Position numbers and translations under genes: made by a program | Shown here: positions 1 to 7,557 of the stretch, piece by piece | Layout: the number at the start of each line of letters is the position of its first letter | How positions within the stretch are numbered: the stretch's first letter is position 1 | The notes under the pieces: generated by a model | The model's input: only the letters and a program-made list of their open reading frames with translations | Databases searched by the model: none | What the model was told of the DNA's origin: nothing | Source: Auraticoccus monumenti | GTDB lineage: Bacteria; Actinomycetota; Actinomycetes; Propionibacteriales; Propionibacteriaceae | Direction: 5' to 3' | DNA: 64,000 nucleotides | Assembly: GCF_900101785.1 (NCBI RefSeq) | Contig: NZ_LT629688.1 | Span: 4,278,001 to 4,342,000, forward strand

Positions 1-6
1 GGCGTG

Positions 7-62
7 TTGCCAGGGCGTATCCACTTCTCGATACACCCACGAGACGTCCTCCTCTCTAGCAT
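7..62 (+). promoter_or_regulatory. Putative promoter of the two-component operon
   Basis: Two alternatives are visible. TTGCCA (7-12) and GATACA (30-35) lie 17 bases apart and would give a leader of about 27 bases. TAGCAT (57-62) lies 7 bases before the ATG at 69 and would make the transcript leaderless. The GGAGG at 64-68 abuts the ATG with no spacer, which fits a leaderless start better than a normal ribosome binding site. Neither promoter can be confirmed by eye. Confidence 0.35.
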
Positions 63-68
63 CGGAGG

Positions 69-758
69 ATGCGCGTACTGGTCGTGGAGGACGAGCCCCT
101 GATGGCGGCGGCCGTCCGCGACGGTCTGCGTCTGGAGGCGATCGCCGCGGACGTCGCCGGTGACGGCCGGACGGCGCTGGAGCTGCTGGCGGCCAACAGC
201 TACGACATCGCCGTCCTCGACCGCGACATCCCCGGGCCCTCCGGGGACGAGGTCGCGGCCCGCATCGTCGCCTCCAGGACGGGGATGCCGATCCTGATGC
301 TCACCGCCGCCGACCGGCTGGACGACCTGGCCTCGGGTTTCGGGCTGGGCGCCGACGACTACCTCACCAAGCCCTTCGAGCTCCGCGAGCTGGTGCTGCG
401 GCTGCGGGCGCTGGACCGTCGGCGGGCCCACCACCGGCCGCCGGTGCGCGAGCTCGCCGGCCTGCGTCTCGACCCGTTCCGCCGCGAGGTCCACCGCGAC
501 GGCCGCTACGTCGCCCTGACCCGCAAGCAGTTCGCGGTGCTCGAGGTGCTGGTCACCGCCGAGGGCGGGGTGGTCAGCGCCGAGGAGCTGCTGGAGCGGG
601 CCTGGGACGAGAACGCCGACCCCTTCACCAACGCCGTCCGGATCACGGTCTCGGCGCTGCGCAAGCGTCTCGGGCCGCCGTGGCTGATCACCACGGTGCC
701 CGGGGTCGGCTATCGCATCGCGGCCGACGCCGGCGCCGGGGCGGACGAGCGTGCCTAG
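69..758 (+). CDS. OmpR-family response regulator
   Basis: DNA-binding response regulator of 229 residues, partner of the downstream histidine kinase. The N-terminal receiver domain (about 1-115) starts MRVLVVEDEP and has the acidic pocket E7-D8, the phospho-acceptor D51, T79 and K101 (LTKPFE). The C-terminal winged-helix Trans_reg_C domain (about 125-222) ends in GVGYRI, as is typical of OmpR/PhoB proteins. ATG 69 is the first possible start after an in-frame stop at 57-59. The 3' end overlaps the kinase by 8 bases, so the two are translated together. The stimulus cannot be told from the sequence. Confidence 0.93.
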   Translation: MRVLVVEDEPLMAAAVRDGLRLEAIAADVAGDGRTALELLAANSYDIAVLDRDIPGPSGDEVAARIVASRTGMPILMLTAADRLDDLASGFGLGADDYLTKPFELRELVLRLRALDRRRAHHRPPVRELAGLRLDPFRREVHRDGRYVALTRKQFAVLEVLVTAEGGVVSAEELLERAWDENADPFTNAVRITVSALRKRLGPPWLITTVPGVGYRIAADAGAGADERA

Positions 759-1893
759 GGAACCCGGACCGAGCGTCCGGCTCCGGCTCACCCTCAGCTA
801 CGCCGGCTTCCTCCTGGTCACCGGGGTCGGGCTGATCGCGGTGGTGTGGTTCTTCCTGCTGCGCTACGTGCCCGAGCGGGCGGTGGTGCTTCCCGGCGAC
901 GTCGACGGCGACCCGACCCGACCCGGCGGCCCTGGGGTGTTCATCCCCGGGCGCGCCGACCTGTGGGAGGCCTTCGCACCCAAGGCCACCCTGATGCTGG
1001 GACTGCTGCTGGTCGTGGGGCTGGTGGGGGGCTGGCTCCTCGCCGGCCGGGTGCTGGCCCCGCTGGACCGGATCGCCGAGGCCACCCGCACCGCCGGCAG
1101 CGGCGCGCTCTCGCACCGGATCCGGCTGCCCGGCCGCAACGACGAGTTCCGCGAGCTGGCCGACGCCTTCGACGGCATGCTGGCCCGGCTCGAGGCCCAC
1201 GTCGCTGAGCAGCAGAGGTTCGCGGCCAACGCCTCGCACGAGCTCCGCACCCCGCTGGCCATCACCCAGACCCTGCTCGACGTGGCGAGCCGGGACCGCG
1301 ACCGGGACACCGACGCGCTCCTCCGCCGGCTGCGGCTGGTGAACTCCCGGGCGATCGAGCTCACCGAGGCCCTGCTCCTGCTCAGCCGCGCCGACCAGCG
1401 ACCAGCTCCCGACGAGCTCGTCGACCTGTCGCTGGCCGCGGAGGAGGCCGCCGAGACGCTGCTGCCGCTGGCGGAGGCGCGGGGCGTCCTCCTCGAGACC
1501 TCCGGCGACCCGGCACCCACGACGGGGTCCGCCGCGCTCCTGCTGCAGCTGACCACCAACCTCGTGCACAACGCGATCGTGCACAACGTCGGCGCGGGTG
1601 GCGTCGTCCGGGTCACCACCACGGCCTCAGCCGGGAACGCCGAGCTCACCGTGGAGAACACCGGCCCGGTGCTCGGGCCCGAGCACGTCGCCACGTTCAC
1701 CGAGCCCTTCCAGCGGGGCTCGGCCCGGGTCCGCAGCGACCACGCCGGGGTCGGGCTGGGGCTGGCCATCGTGGAGCGCATCACCAGCGCCCATGGGGGC
1801 ACCCTCGACCTCGCGCCCCGACCGGCAGGAGGGCTGCGGGTCACGGTCCGGCTGCCCGCCCCGGCACCCGCTGCGGCGCCAGCCAGGAGCTGA
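751..1893 (+). CDS. Two-component sensor histidine kinase
   Basis: Membrane histidine kinase of 380 residues that should phosphorylate the preceding regulator. A first membrane helix lies at about 13-37 and a short extracytoplasmic loop (about 40-75) follows. A second helix (about 77-100) leads into a HAMP domain with LAPLDRIAEA. The HisKA box NASHELRTPL places the phospho-accepting His at residue 163. The ATPase domain shows the N box (NLVHNAIVHN) and G box (GVGLGLAIVE). The GTG start lies inside the regulator's last codons. The small sensor loop gives no clue to the ligand. The kinase is intact at the usual length. Confidence 0.92.
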   Translation: MPREPGPSVRLRLTLSYAGFLLVTGVGLIAVVWFFLLRYVPERAVVLPGDVDGDPTRPGGPGVFIPGRADLWEAFAPKATLMLGLLLVVGLVGGWLLAGRVLAPLDRIAEATRTAGSGALSHRIRLPGRNDEFRELADAFDGMLARLEAHVAEQQRFAANASHELRTPLAITQTLLDVASRDRDRDTDALLRRLRLVNSRAIELTEALLLLSRADQRPAPDELVDLSLAAEEAAETLLPLAEARGVLLETSGDPAPTTGSAALLLQLTTNLVHNAIVHNVGAGGVVRVTTTASAGNAELTVENTGPVLGPEHVATFTEPFQRGSARVRSDHAGVGLGLAIVERITSAHGGTLDLAPRPAGGLRVTVRLPAPAPAAAPARS

Positions 1894-1930
1894 GCACCCG
1901 GAGGCCGGCGCCCGGCGCCCGGGCGGCGGG

Positions 1931-2827
1931 TCAACGACGCTCCCGGGCGACCTCCTCGCGGACCGCGGGGACCACCTCGGCGGCGAACCTCTCCGTGGTG
2001 GCCGTGTCGTCGGAGGCCAGCACGAAGGCGCTGGTGCCGTGGCTGAGCGCGATGTCGGTCAGCTCCTCCACCCACTGGTCCGGCGGGCCCTGCAGGAAGC
2101 CCCGGCTGGTGGAGCCGAACTCACCGGAGACGTTGAGCAGGCGCCGGATCTCGCGCGGGTCGCGGCCGGCCTCGGCCGCACCGGTGTCGACGTGCTCGTT
2201 CATCTCCGTGAGGTCCCCCAGCCCGCCGCCGAGGTAGGCCGCGGAGGGCAGCCAGCCGTCGGCCACCCGACCCGTGGCCCGGAGGATGCGCGGCTTGTAG
2301 GCCCCGACCCAGATGCCCGGGTGGTGGGCGGGGGCCGGCCCGCGGCGCGCGCCACGGACGGAGTGGTGGGTGCCCGGGACGGTGAGCCCGCCCCGCTGCC
2401 CGGTGTCCCAGAGACCGCGGATGATCGCCACCGCCTCCTCCAGGGCGGTGATCGACTGCCCGGGGGTGAGCCGGGTGCCCCCCATCGCCTCGATGCCGTC
2501 CCAGAACCCACCCGCCCCGAGCCCCAGCTCGATGCGCCCGCCGGAGAGCAGGTCGGCGGTGGCGACGCTGCGGGCCAGCACCGCGGGCGGGCGCAGCGGC
2601 AGGTTCGTGACGTTGGCGGTGAGGTGGATCCGCTCGGTCCGGGCCGCGGCCCAGGTGATCAGGGTCCAGGTGTCGGAGAAGGTCGACACGTAGGGGTGGT
2701 CCTGGAAGGTGACCAGGTCCAGGCCGGCACGGTCGGCCACCACGGCCTGCTCGACCGCGTGCTGGACGGGGTCGTTGGTCGGGGTGACGAACGTGCCGAA
2801 GAGCAGGTCGTGCCCGTAGTCGGTCAT
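1931..2827 (-). CDS. LLM-class flavin-dependent oxidoreductase
   Basis: Luciferase-like monooxygenase of 298 residues, expected to use reduced FMN or F420 (TIM-barrel fold). Recognisable segments are LFGTFVTPTNDP at the N-terminus, LVTFQDHPY, LTANVTNLPLRPPAVLARSV, LSGGRIELGLGAG and IWVGAYKPRILR, which are typical of bacterial luciferase-like proteins. It is the last gene of a three-gene operon, and its ATG shares ATGA with the stop of the FAD oxidoreductase. The substrate is unknown. The flavodoxin-like reductase two genes upstream could supply reduced flavin, but that is an inference. Confidence 0.88.
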   Translation of the reverse strand: MTDYGHDLLFGTFVTPTNDPVQHAVEQAVVADRAGLDLVTFQDHPYVSTFSDTWTLITWAAARTERIHLTANVTNLPLRPPAVLARSVATADLLSGGRIELGLGAGGFWDGIEAMGGTRLTPGQSITALEEAVAIIRGLWDTGQRGGLTVPGTHHSVRGARRGPAPAHHPGIWVGAYKPRILRATGRVADGWLPSAAYLGGGLGDLTEMNEHVDTGAAEAGRDPREIRRLLNVSGEFGSTSRGFLQGPPDQWVEELTDIALSHGTSAFVLASDDTATTERFAAEVVPAVREEVARERR

Positions 2828-4206
2828 GCCGGACTCCTCGCCGGTTCGGGTGCGGGGACCACGTTGACGTTGTCTCGGAAGAGGTTGGTCGGGTCCAGCT
2901 CGGCCTTGAGGGCGCGCAGCCGGGCCAGGGTGGCCGGCGGGAACGCCTGGTGGACCCGGTCGGGGTCGGTGGAGCTGTCGAAGCTCAGGTAGCTCCCGGT
3001 CAGGTGCGGACGCAGGACGTCCCAGGAACGGTCCACCTCGGCGGCGCTCCTCCCCATCGCGCTGATGGAGAAGGCGGCGTCGCGGTGGGCGAAGGCCGTC
3101 GCCCCCGGGTCGACGTCGGCGATGGCACCGCCCATGCTGCGGAGCATGAAGAAGTGCACGCCGCCGTCGGCCAGCAGCCGGGCGCCGGCGTCGGCCACCT
3201 CGGGGGTGAGCCGGGTGACCAGCCCGGAGCGGGAGACGGGTTCACCGAGGCCCCGGTGCGGGGCGGCGGGGAACATCGTCATCAGCTCGGCGTAGGGCGT
3301 GATGACGACCTGCTGCTGGATCAGCGGGGCGATCGAGGCGAGGGGTTGCAGCTGCGACAGCACCACCTCGGGGTCGTCGGAGGCGACCACGGCCAGCACC
3401 TGCGCCACGCCCGATCCGTTCAGGATCAGGTTGGGCGTGGTCTGCCGCGGGGCCGCCTCGACGACCCGGCCGAAGTCGACCAGGAACCGCGCCGGGTCGT
3501 CGACCCGGAAGGCGAGCTGGGCCCAGCCCACGTCGGTGAGCTCGTCCACCACGAACTCGAAGGCGGTGACGACACCGAAGTTCGCACCGGCCCCGCGGAC
3601 GGCCCAGAACAGCTCGGGGTGCTCGGTCTCGTCGGCCCGCACCAGGGAGCCGTCGGCGAGCACCACCTCGACCGCCCGCAGGTGGTCGATGGTCAGCCCG
3701 TGCAGACGACCCAGGTAGCCGATGCCACCCGCGGTGGCCAGACCCCCGACGCCGACGCCGCCGTGGTCACCGGAGCCCAGCACCCACCCGTGGGGCTGCA
3801 GCGCCGCGGCCACGTCGCGCCACCGGGCCCCGGGGCCGATGCGGACCAGCCGCCGGGTCGGGTCCAGCACCTCGATCCGGTCCAGGGCGCCGACGTCGAT
3901 CACCAGCCCGCCGTCGTTGGTGGAGCGGCCGCTGATGCCGTGCCCACCGCTGCGGACCCCGAGCGGCAGGTGGCGGTGGCGGCGGGCGAAGGCCAGCGCG
4001 TCGACCACCTCGCCCGTCGTCTGAGGACGCAGCACCAGACCGGGGTGCCCGCCGCGCAGGTAGGTCGAGCGCGCGTCCCGGTAGCCCGGGTCCCCCGGCT
4101 CGACGGCCGTCGCGGCCAGCGACGTCGGGACGCCGTCGTAGTCGATGCCAGGACGCCGCCGGGCCCGCACGCGGTCGGGCCGCGGCGACGTCGGTTCAGG
4201 CGGCAT
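2824..4206 (-). CDS. FAD-binding oxidoreductase (berberine-bridge-enzyme type)
   Basis: FAD-linked oxidase of 460 residues. The PCMH FAD-binding domain (about 45-215) contains RSGGHGISG, whose His is the usual 8-alpha covalent FAD site, and GGVGVGGLATAGGIGYLGR. In bicovalent relatives this second segment carries a Cys, and here there is none, so at most one covalent link is expected. The C-terminal BBE motif is NLFRDNVNVVP. The ATG at 4206 overlaps the end of the azoreductase-like gene by 11 bases. Any longer reading frame upstream is a shadow of that gene. Substrate unknown; relatives oxidise sugars, alkaloids or other alcohols. Confidence 0.87.
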   Translation of the reverse strand: MPPEPTSPRPDRVRARRRPGIDYDGVPTSLAATAVEPGDPGYRDARSTYLRGGHPGLVLRPQTTGEVVDALAFARRHRHLPLGVRSGGHGISGRSTNDGGLVIDVGALDRIEVLDPTRRLVRIGPGARWRDVAAALQPHGWVLGSGDHGGVGVGGLATAGGIGYLGRLHGLTIDHLRAVEVVLADGSLVRADETEHPELFWAVRGAGANFGVVTAFEFVVDELTDVGWAQLAFRVDDPARFLVDFGRVVEAAPRQTTPNLILNGSGVAQVLAVVASDDPEVVLSQLQPLASIAPLIQQQVVITPYAELMTMFPAAPHRGLGEPVSRSGLVTRLTPEVADAGARLLADGGVHFFMLRSMGGAIADVDPGATAFAHRDAAFSISAMGRSAAEVDRSWDVLRPHLTGSYLSFDSSTDPDRVHQAFPPATLARLRALKAELDPTNLFRDNVNVVPAPEPARSPA

Positions 4207-4837
4207 GGCGGGCCGCCAGGGTCTCCCCCGCACGCGTCGCGTGCGCCTCGGCGTCACGGTGCATGTCCGCAGCCAGGTCGGTGAACTGGTCGAGCGCGGG
4301 GTTGACCCCGACGAGGGTGAACTCCCGCTCCACCACGGTGAGGTCGGCGCCCCAGCAGTCGGCCAGCACGCGGCGGAGGTAGTCGGTGTTGTGGTCCCAG
4401 CCCTCCCGCGGGGTGCCGGGACCGTAGGCGCCGCCACGGGTGGTGACCACCACGGTCGGCGTCCCCTCCAGCAGCCGGGCACCGAGCGGGGCACCGGCCA
4501 TGGCCAGGTCGATCCAGGCCTTCACGTGCTGGGACACACCGAAGTTGTACAACGGCAGGGCCAGCACCGCGCTGCTGGCCTGCTGGAGCTCGGTGGCGAG
4601 CTGCTCGGCGGTGGCCGTGGCCTCGCGCTGGTGCTCGCTGCGCTCGTCCTCGGGGGTGAAGCTGGCCGAGATGGCGGCGGCCCAGGCGTCGGCGGGGAGC
4701 GGGTCCTGGCCGAGGTGGCGCCGGACGACGGGGAAGCCGGGGTGGGTGGCGGTGAAGCGGTCGACGACGCCGTCGGCGAGGGCGCTGCTGGCAGAGCGGT
4801 CGCCCTGGATGCTGGCGTCGACACGGAGCAGGTACAC
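4196..4837 (-). CDS. FMN-dependent NADH-azoreductase-like flavodoxin-fold reductase
   Basis: Flavodoxin-fold NAD(P)H oxidoreductase of 213 residues, AzoR-like. PLYNFGVSQHVKAWIDLA matches the FMN-binding P-N-F/x-KxWID segment of azoreductases, and TTRGGAYGPGTP is the second FMN loop. Azoreductases of this kind reduce quinones or azo dyes by two-electron transfer. The GTG start at 4837 is chosen because GAGGAG lies five bases upstream. Longer frames run through the divergent MarR gene and are not real. It is the first gene of the operon, with its promoter inside the MarR operators, so control by quinone-like compounds is likely but unproven. Confidence 0.86.
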   Translation of the reverse strand: MYLLRVDASIQGDRSASSALADGVVDRFTATHPGFPVVRRHLGQDPLPADAWAAAISASFTPEDERSEHQREATATAEQLATELQQASSAVLALPLYNFGVSQHVKAWIDLAMAGAPLGARLLEGTPTVVVTTRGGAYGPGTPREGWDHNTDYLRRVLADCWGADLTVVEREFTLVGVNPALDQFTDLAADMHRDAEAHATRAGETLAARHAA

Positions 4838-4850
4838 GGTTTCTCCTCGA

Positions 4851-4882
4851 AGAGTCCTACTTGAATGTTCAAGTAGGACTCT
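4851..4882. promoter_or_regulatory. Perfect 32-bp palindromic operator (site 1)
   Basis: Two 15-base arms, AGAGTCCTACTTGAA and its exact reverse complement, flank a 2-base centre (TG). The core CTTGAA-TG-TTCAAG recurs as site 2, 34 bases away centre to centre. The site covers the predicted start point of the flavin operon. A palindrome this long at a MarR divergon is the expected layout for autoregulation and repression of the divergent operon. Confidence 0.85.
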
Positions 4883-4906
4883 AGACCACGGGACTTGAAT
4901 GTTCAA
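4878..4906 (-). promoter_or_regulatory. Promoter of the flavin redox operon
   Basis: On the minus strand TTGAAC (4901-4906) and TAGAGT (4878-4883) are separated by exactly 17 bases. The -35 box lies inside operator site 2, and the -10 box and start region lie in operator site 1, so a bound repressor would block RNA polymerase. Confidence 0.7.
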
Positions 4907-4907
4907 G
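4894..4907. promoter_or_regulatory. Palindromic operator (site 2)
   Basis: CTTGAATGTTCAAG repeats the core of the neighbouring 32-bp palindrome, including the same central TG. It overlaps the -35 box of the flavin operon and lies just upstream of the TACTCT (4912-4917) that could serve as a leaderless -10 box for the MarR gene at 4925. Confidence 0.8.
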
Positions 4908-4924
4908 CACGTACTCTCGTCGGT

Positions 4925-5473
4925 ATGAGCGCACCCGTCAGCACCGACTGCCAGGCCACCGGCACCGACTGCGGGGCCACCGACGAGATGGACTGGCTGA
5001 CCCCGGACCAGCAGCGAGAGTGGCGCTCCCTGCTCGCGATGCTGGCCACGCTCCCCTCGGCCTTCGACGCCCAGCTCAAGCGGGACGCGGGCCTGAACCG
5101 GTACGAGTACCAGGTGCTCGCCGCCCTGTCCGAGGCCCCGGACCGCACGCTGGGGCTGAGCACCATCGCCGCGCTGACGCAGGGCTCGTTGTCCCGCCTC
5201 TCCCACGCGGTCACCCGCCTGGAGCGCTCCGGCTGGGTCGGGCGACGCACCTGCGTCGACGGTGGCGGGCGGCGCACCGAGGCGTGGCTGACCGAGGCGG
5301 GGACGGCCAAGCTGGAGGAGATCGCCCCGGGCCACGTCCGCGAGGCGCGGCGGCTGGTGGTCGACGTGCTGACGCCGGAGCAGCTGGCGGCGCTCGGGGA
5401 GATCGCGCGGACCATCACCGCGGCGGCCGCGGAGGCGGACCCGGAGCGCTACGGGCCCCTCGGGAGCTGCTGA
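4925..5473 (+). CDS. MarR-family transcriptional regulator
   Basis: Winged-helix regulator of 182 residues. The DNA-binding region (about 65-130) contains NRYEYQVLAALSEAP, the recognition helix around GSLSRLSHAVTRLERSGWV, and the wing RRTCVDGGGRRTEAWLTEAG. ATG 4925 is preferred over a TTG at 4895, because the latter lies inside the operator palindrome. TACTCT 8 bases upstream suggests a leaderless transcript. The N-terminus has two Cys (TDCQATGTDCGATDE), possibly redox or thiol-reactive, but this is speculation. It probably represses itself and the divergent flavin operon. Confidence 0.9.
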   Translation: MSAPVSTDCQATGTDCGATDEMDWLTPDQQREWRSLLAMLATLPSAFDAQLKRDAGLNRYEYQVLAALSEAPDRTLGLSTIAALTQGSLSRLSHAVTRLERSGWVGRRTCVDGGGRRTEAWLTEAGTAKLEEIAPGHVREARRLVVDVLTPEQLAALGEIARTITAAAAEADPERYGPLGSC

Positions 5474-5511
5474 TCCGGACCGGCCCGGTCTCGCGTCCGG
5501 GCCCGGGACGT

Positions 5512-5547
5512 CACGAGGCCCGGACCATCTCTGGTCCGGGCCTCGTG
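5512..5547. terminator. Strong bidirectional hairpin terminator
   Basis: CACGAGGCCCGGACCA (5512-5527) pairs perfectly with 5532-5547 over 16 bases, with a TCTC loop. It lies between the convergent marR gene and tRNA-Ala and can serve both. No T-tract follows, as is common in high-GC actinobacteria. Confidence 0.8.
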
Positions 5548-5554
5548 TGCGGGG

Positions 5555-5627
5555 TGGAGCTAAGGGGATTCGAACCCCTGACCTCTTCCATGCCATGGAA
5601 GCGCGCTACCAACTGCGCCATAGCCCC
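5555..5627 (-). tRNA. tRNA-Ala (anticodon GGC)
   Basis: A full cloverleaf is readable on the minus strand. The acceptor arm GGGGCTA/TAGCTCC contains one G-U pair. The D arm is followed by an anticodon stem CTTCC/GGAAG around loop ATGGCAT, giving anticodon GGC for alanine. The T arm contains GGTTCGAATCC. The discriminator base is A and the 3' CCA is not encoded. Confidence 0.95.
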
Positions 5628-5657
5628 GTGCGGGATGCCCCCGGTGGGGACCCCGAG

Positions 5658-5687
5658 ACTTTAGCGCGGGCGTCCGGGCCCGCACAA
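5658..5687 (-). promoter_or_regulatory. Putative promoter of tRNA-Ala
   Basis: On the minus strand TTGTGC (5682-5687) and TAAAGT (5658-5663) are 18 bases apart. They lie between the end of the histidine phosphatase gene and the tRNA, with the start point predicted about 24 bases before the mature 5' end. Confidence 0.5.
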
Positions 5688-5697
5688 ATCGAGGGCC

Positions 5698-6336
5698 TCA
5701 GCCGACCAGCCCGGACAGGTTCCCCTCGCCGGCGCCGGTGTTGTAGGCCTCGATCCGCCACCGCTCGTGCACCCGGGCCAGGGAGATCCAGTGGCAGTTG
5801 CGGATGCCGCTGAACTGGCGCGCCCCCACCAGGTCCAGCCCCAGGAAGGCCGCCATCCCGACCCGGGAGGCCAGCCCGTGGGTGGAGACCAGCACCACGT
5901 CGTCGGCCTCGGCCTCCTCGGTGACGTCGACCAGCGCCTCTCGGACCCGCTCGGCCACCTCGCCCAGGGACTCCCCCGTGGCGGAGCGGCGGACGTCCTC
6001 CCCGGCGTTCTCGCGCTGCAGGTAGCCCGGGTCCTCGGCGACCACCTCGGCTAGCGTCAGACCCTCCCAGGAGCCGACCGAGATCTCGCGGAACCGCTTG
6101 TCCAGGGTGGCGGTGAGACCGGTGACGGCCTCGACCGCGGCCACGGTCTGACGGGTGCGGATGAGGTCGGAGCTCCACAGCCGGGTGATGCCCTCGTGCT
6201 GCAGCCGCAGCGCCGACTGCTCGGCCTGGGCCAGGCCGAGGTCGTCCAGCTCGATGTCGGCCTGCCCCTGGAAGCGCCCGGTGGCGTTCCAGCTGGTCTG
6301 GCCGTGGCGCAGCAGCAGGAGCCGGCCAGCGGTCAC
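5698..6336 (-). CDS. Histidine phosphatase family protein (phosphoglycerate-mutase-like)
   Basis: Cytoplasmic phosphatase of 212 residues. The catalytic motif LLRHGQTSWNATGRFQG near the N-terminus carries the phospho-histidine. The second catalytic His is in VVLVSTHGLASRVGMA, and LWSSDLIRTRQT and FREISVGSWEG are family landmarks. The GTG start overlaps the rsfS stop (GTGA), giving an nadD-rsfS-phosphatase operon that recurs in actinobacteria. Members annotated as phosphoglycerate mutase often act instead on other small phosphates (for example glucosyl-3-phosphoglycerate), so the substrate is left open. Confidence 0.9.
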   Translation of the reverse strand: MTAGRLLLLRHGQTSWNATGRFQGQADIELDDLGLAQAEQSALRLQHEGITRLWSSDLIRTRQTVAAVEAVTGLTATLDKRFREISVGSWEGLTLAEVVAEDPGYLQRENAGEDVRRSATGESLGEVAERVREALVDVTEEAEADDVVLVSTHGLASRVGMAAFLGLDLVGARQFSGIRNCHWISLARVHERWRIEAYNTGAGEGNLSGLVG

Positions 6337-6701
6337 CGCTTCTCCTCGACACCCAGCTCCAGCCGGGGGCAGTCGCCCCACAGCCGCTCCAGGGCGTAGA
6401 GGCTGCGCTCCTCGCTGTGCTGCACGTGCACCACCAGGTCGAGGTAGTCCAGCAGCACCCAGCGCTGCTCGCGGTTGCCCTCGCGGCGGGCCGGCTTGGC
6501 CCCGAGCTCGCGCAGCCTCTCCTCCACGCCGTCCACGACGGCGCCCACCTGGCGCTCGTTGGCGGCGGTGACGATCAGGAAGGTGTCGGTGATGGCCAGC
6601 TGCTCGGAGACGTCGTAGGCGACGATGTCGGTGCCGAGCTTGTCGGCCGCCGCGGAGGCGGCGGCGGTGGTGAGCTCGATGGCGCGGTCGGTTGCCGCCA
6701 T
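6333..6701 (-). CDS. rsfS: Ribosome silencing factor RsfS
   Basis: RsfS/YbeB/iojap family protein of 122 residues. Known members bind L14 on the large subunit and block subunit joining under starvation. Family segments are DIVAYDVSEQLAITDTFLIVT, ERQVGAVVDGVEE, RREGNREQRWVLLDYLDLVV and the terminal region HSEERSLYALERLWGD. It follows nadD by 35 bases and overlaps the phosphatase by four, which is the standard bacterial neighbourhood. Length and motifs are normal. Confidence 0.96.
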   Translation of the reverse strand: MAATDRAIELTTAAASAAADKLGTDIVAYDVSEQLAITDTFLIVTAANERQVGAVVDGVEERLRELGAKPARREGNREQRWVLLDYLDLVVHVQHSEERSLYALERLWGDCPRLELGVEEKR

Positions 6702-6736
6702 GGGGATCCCTTCGGAGGAGTCGGTTGGGGAGAGGG

Positions 6737-7402
6737 TCAGGAGGCGTCGGACGGGTCGCCCGGATGGGCGTAGAGCCCGCGCTTGGCGATGTACTGGACG
6801 ATGCCGTCCGGCACCAGGTACCAGATGGGCTCACCCTCCTGGGTGCGCGCCCGGCACGCGGTGGAGGAGATGGCCAGCGCCGGCACCTCCATCAGGGTGA
6901 TCTTGTCCGGCGGCAGGTGACCCACCGCCGGGGAGTGCAGCTCCACCCCGGGCCGGGTGACGCCGACGAAGTGGGCCAGCTCGAACAGCTCGTCCGCACC
7001 GCGCCAGGTGAGGATCTGGGCCAGCGCGTCGGCGCCGGTGATGAAGAACAGGTCGACGTCGTCACCCCGCTCGGCGCGGAGGTCCTTGAGCGTGTCGACG
7101 GTGTAGGTGTCGCCGCCGCGCTCGATGTCGACCCGGCTGACGGTGAACCGCGGGTTCGAGGCCGTGGCGATGGTGGTCATCAGGTAGCGGTCCTCGGCGG
7201 TGGACACGTCGCGGTGCTTCTTCTGCCACGGGACGCCGGTGGGGACGAAGACCACCTCGTCCAGCCCGAAGCGGCTGGCCACCTCGCTGGCGGCGACCAG
7301 GTGCCCGTGGTGGATCGGGTCGAAGGTGCCGCCCATCACGCCCAGCCGGTAGCGGTGACCTCGCGGCGTCCCCGGCCTGCGGGCGAGGCCCGTCTCAGTC
7401 AC
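6737..7402 (-). CDS. nadD: Nicotinate-nucleotide adenylyltransferase
   Basis: NadD of about 221 residues, joining nicotinate mononucleotide to AMP in NAD synthesis. The nucleotidyltransferase signature [18 protein letters not shown] (about 22-39) contains the HxGH motif, and the C-terminal [22 protein letters not shown] carries the ISSTxxR motif. ATG 7402 gives about 20 residues before the first strand; an internal ATG at the MGGTFDP segment is less likely. It lies 11 bases after the small membrane peptide gene and upstream of rsfS. Confidence 0.96.
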   Translation of the reverse strand: MTETGLARRPGTPRGHRYRLGVMGGTFDPIHHGHLVAASEVASRFGLDEVVFVPTGVPWQKKHRDVSTAEDRYLMTTIATASNPRFTVSRVDIERGGDTYTVDTLKDLRAERGDDVDLFFITGADALAQILTWRGADELFELAHFVGVTRPGVELHSPAVGHLPPDKITLMEVPALAISSTACRARTQEGEPIWYLVPDGIVQYIAKRGLYAHPGDPSDAS

Positions 7403-7413
7403 CCGGCCCGGCC

Positions 7414-7557
7414 TCAGCTGTGCGGACGACGGGTGGAGATGCCGTGCACGACCAGCGCGCCGATGACCAGGAGGGCGAACGCGATCACGCCGAAGGCCCA
7501 GGCGGGCATGAACAGCTCGCGGTGCGCGACCTCGAGGAGGATCATTCCTGCAGTCAT
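7414..7557 (-). CDS. 47-aa single-span membrane peptide
   Basis: The short frame encodes 47 residues: a polar start ([16 protein letters not shown]), one hydrophobic helix at about 17-39 ([18 protein letters not shown]) and a basic tail (STRRPHS). The ATG shares ATGA with the stop of the acetyltransferase gene, AAGGTG lies five bases upstream, and nadD starts 11 bases after its stop, so it is built into the operon. I recall comparable small membrane proteins beside nadD in other actinobacteria, but this was not checked. Function unknown. An alternative start is the second ATG (residue 5). Confidence 0.72.
   Translation of the reverse strand: MTAGMILLEVAHRELFMPAWAFGVIAFALLVIGALVVHGISTRRPHS

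Noticed and set aside
17-34. Inverted repeat GTATC...GATAC upstream of the response regulator
   Set aside because: Five-base arms with an eight-base loop are expected by chance; not enough to call an operator.
1894-1930. GC-rich palindrome CGCCCGGGCG between the kinase and the LLM gene
   Set aside because: Arms of five bases with no loop and no T-tract; too weak to call a terminator.
5547-5813. Plus-strand frame reading GIRTPDLFHAMEARYQLRHSP
   Set aside because: This is the translated reverse strand of tRNA-Ala, a well-known annotation artefact.
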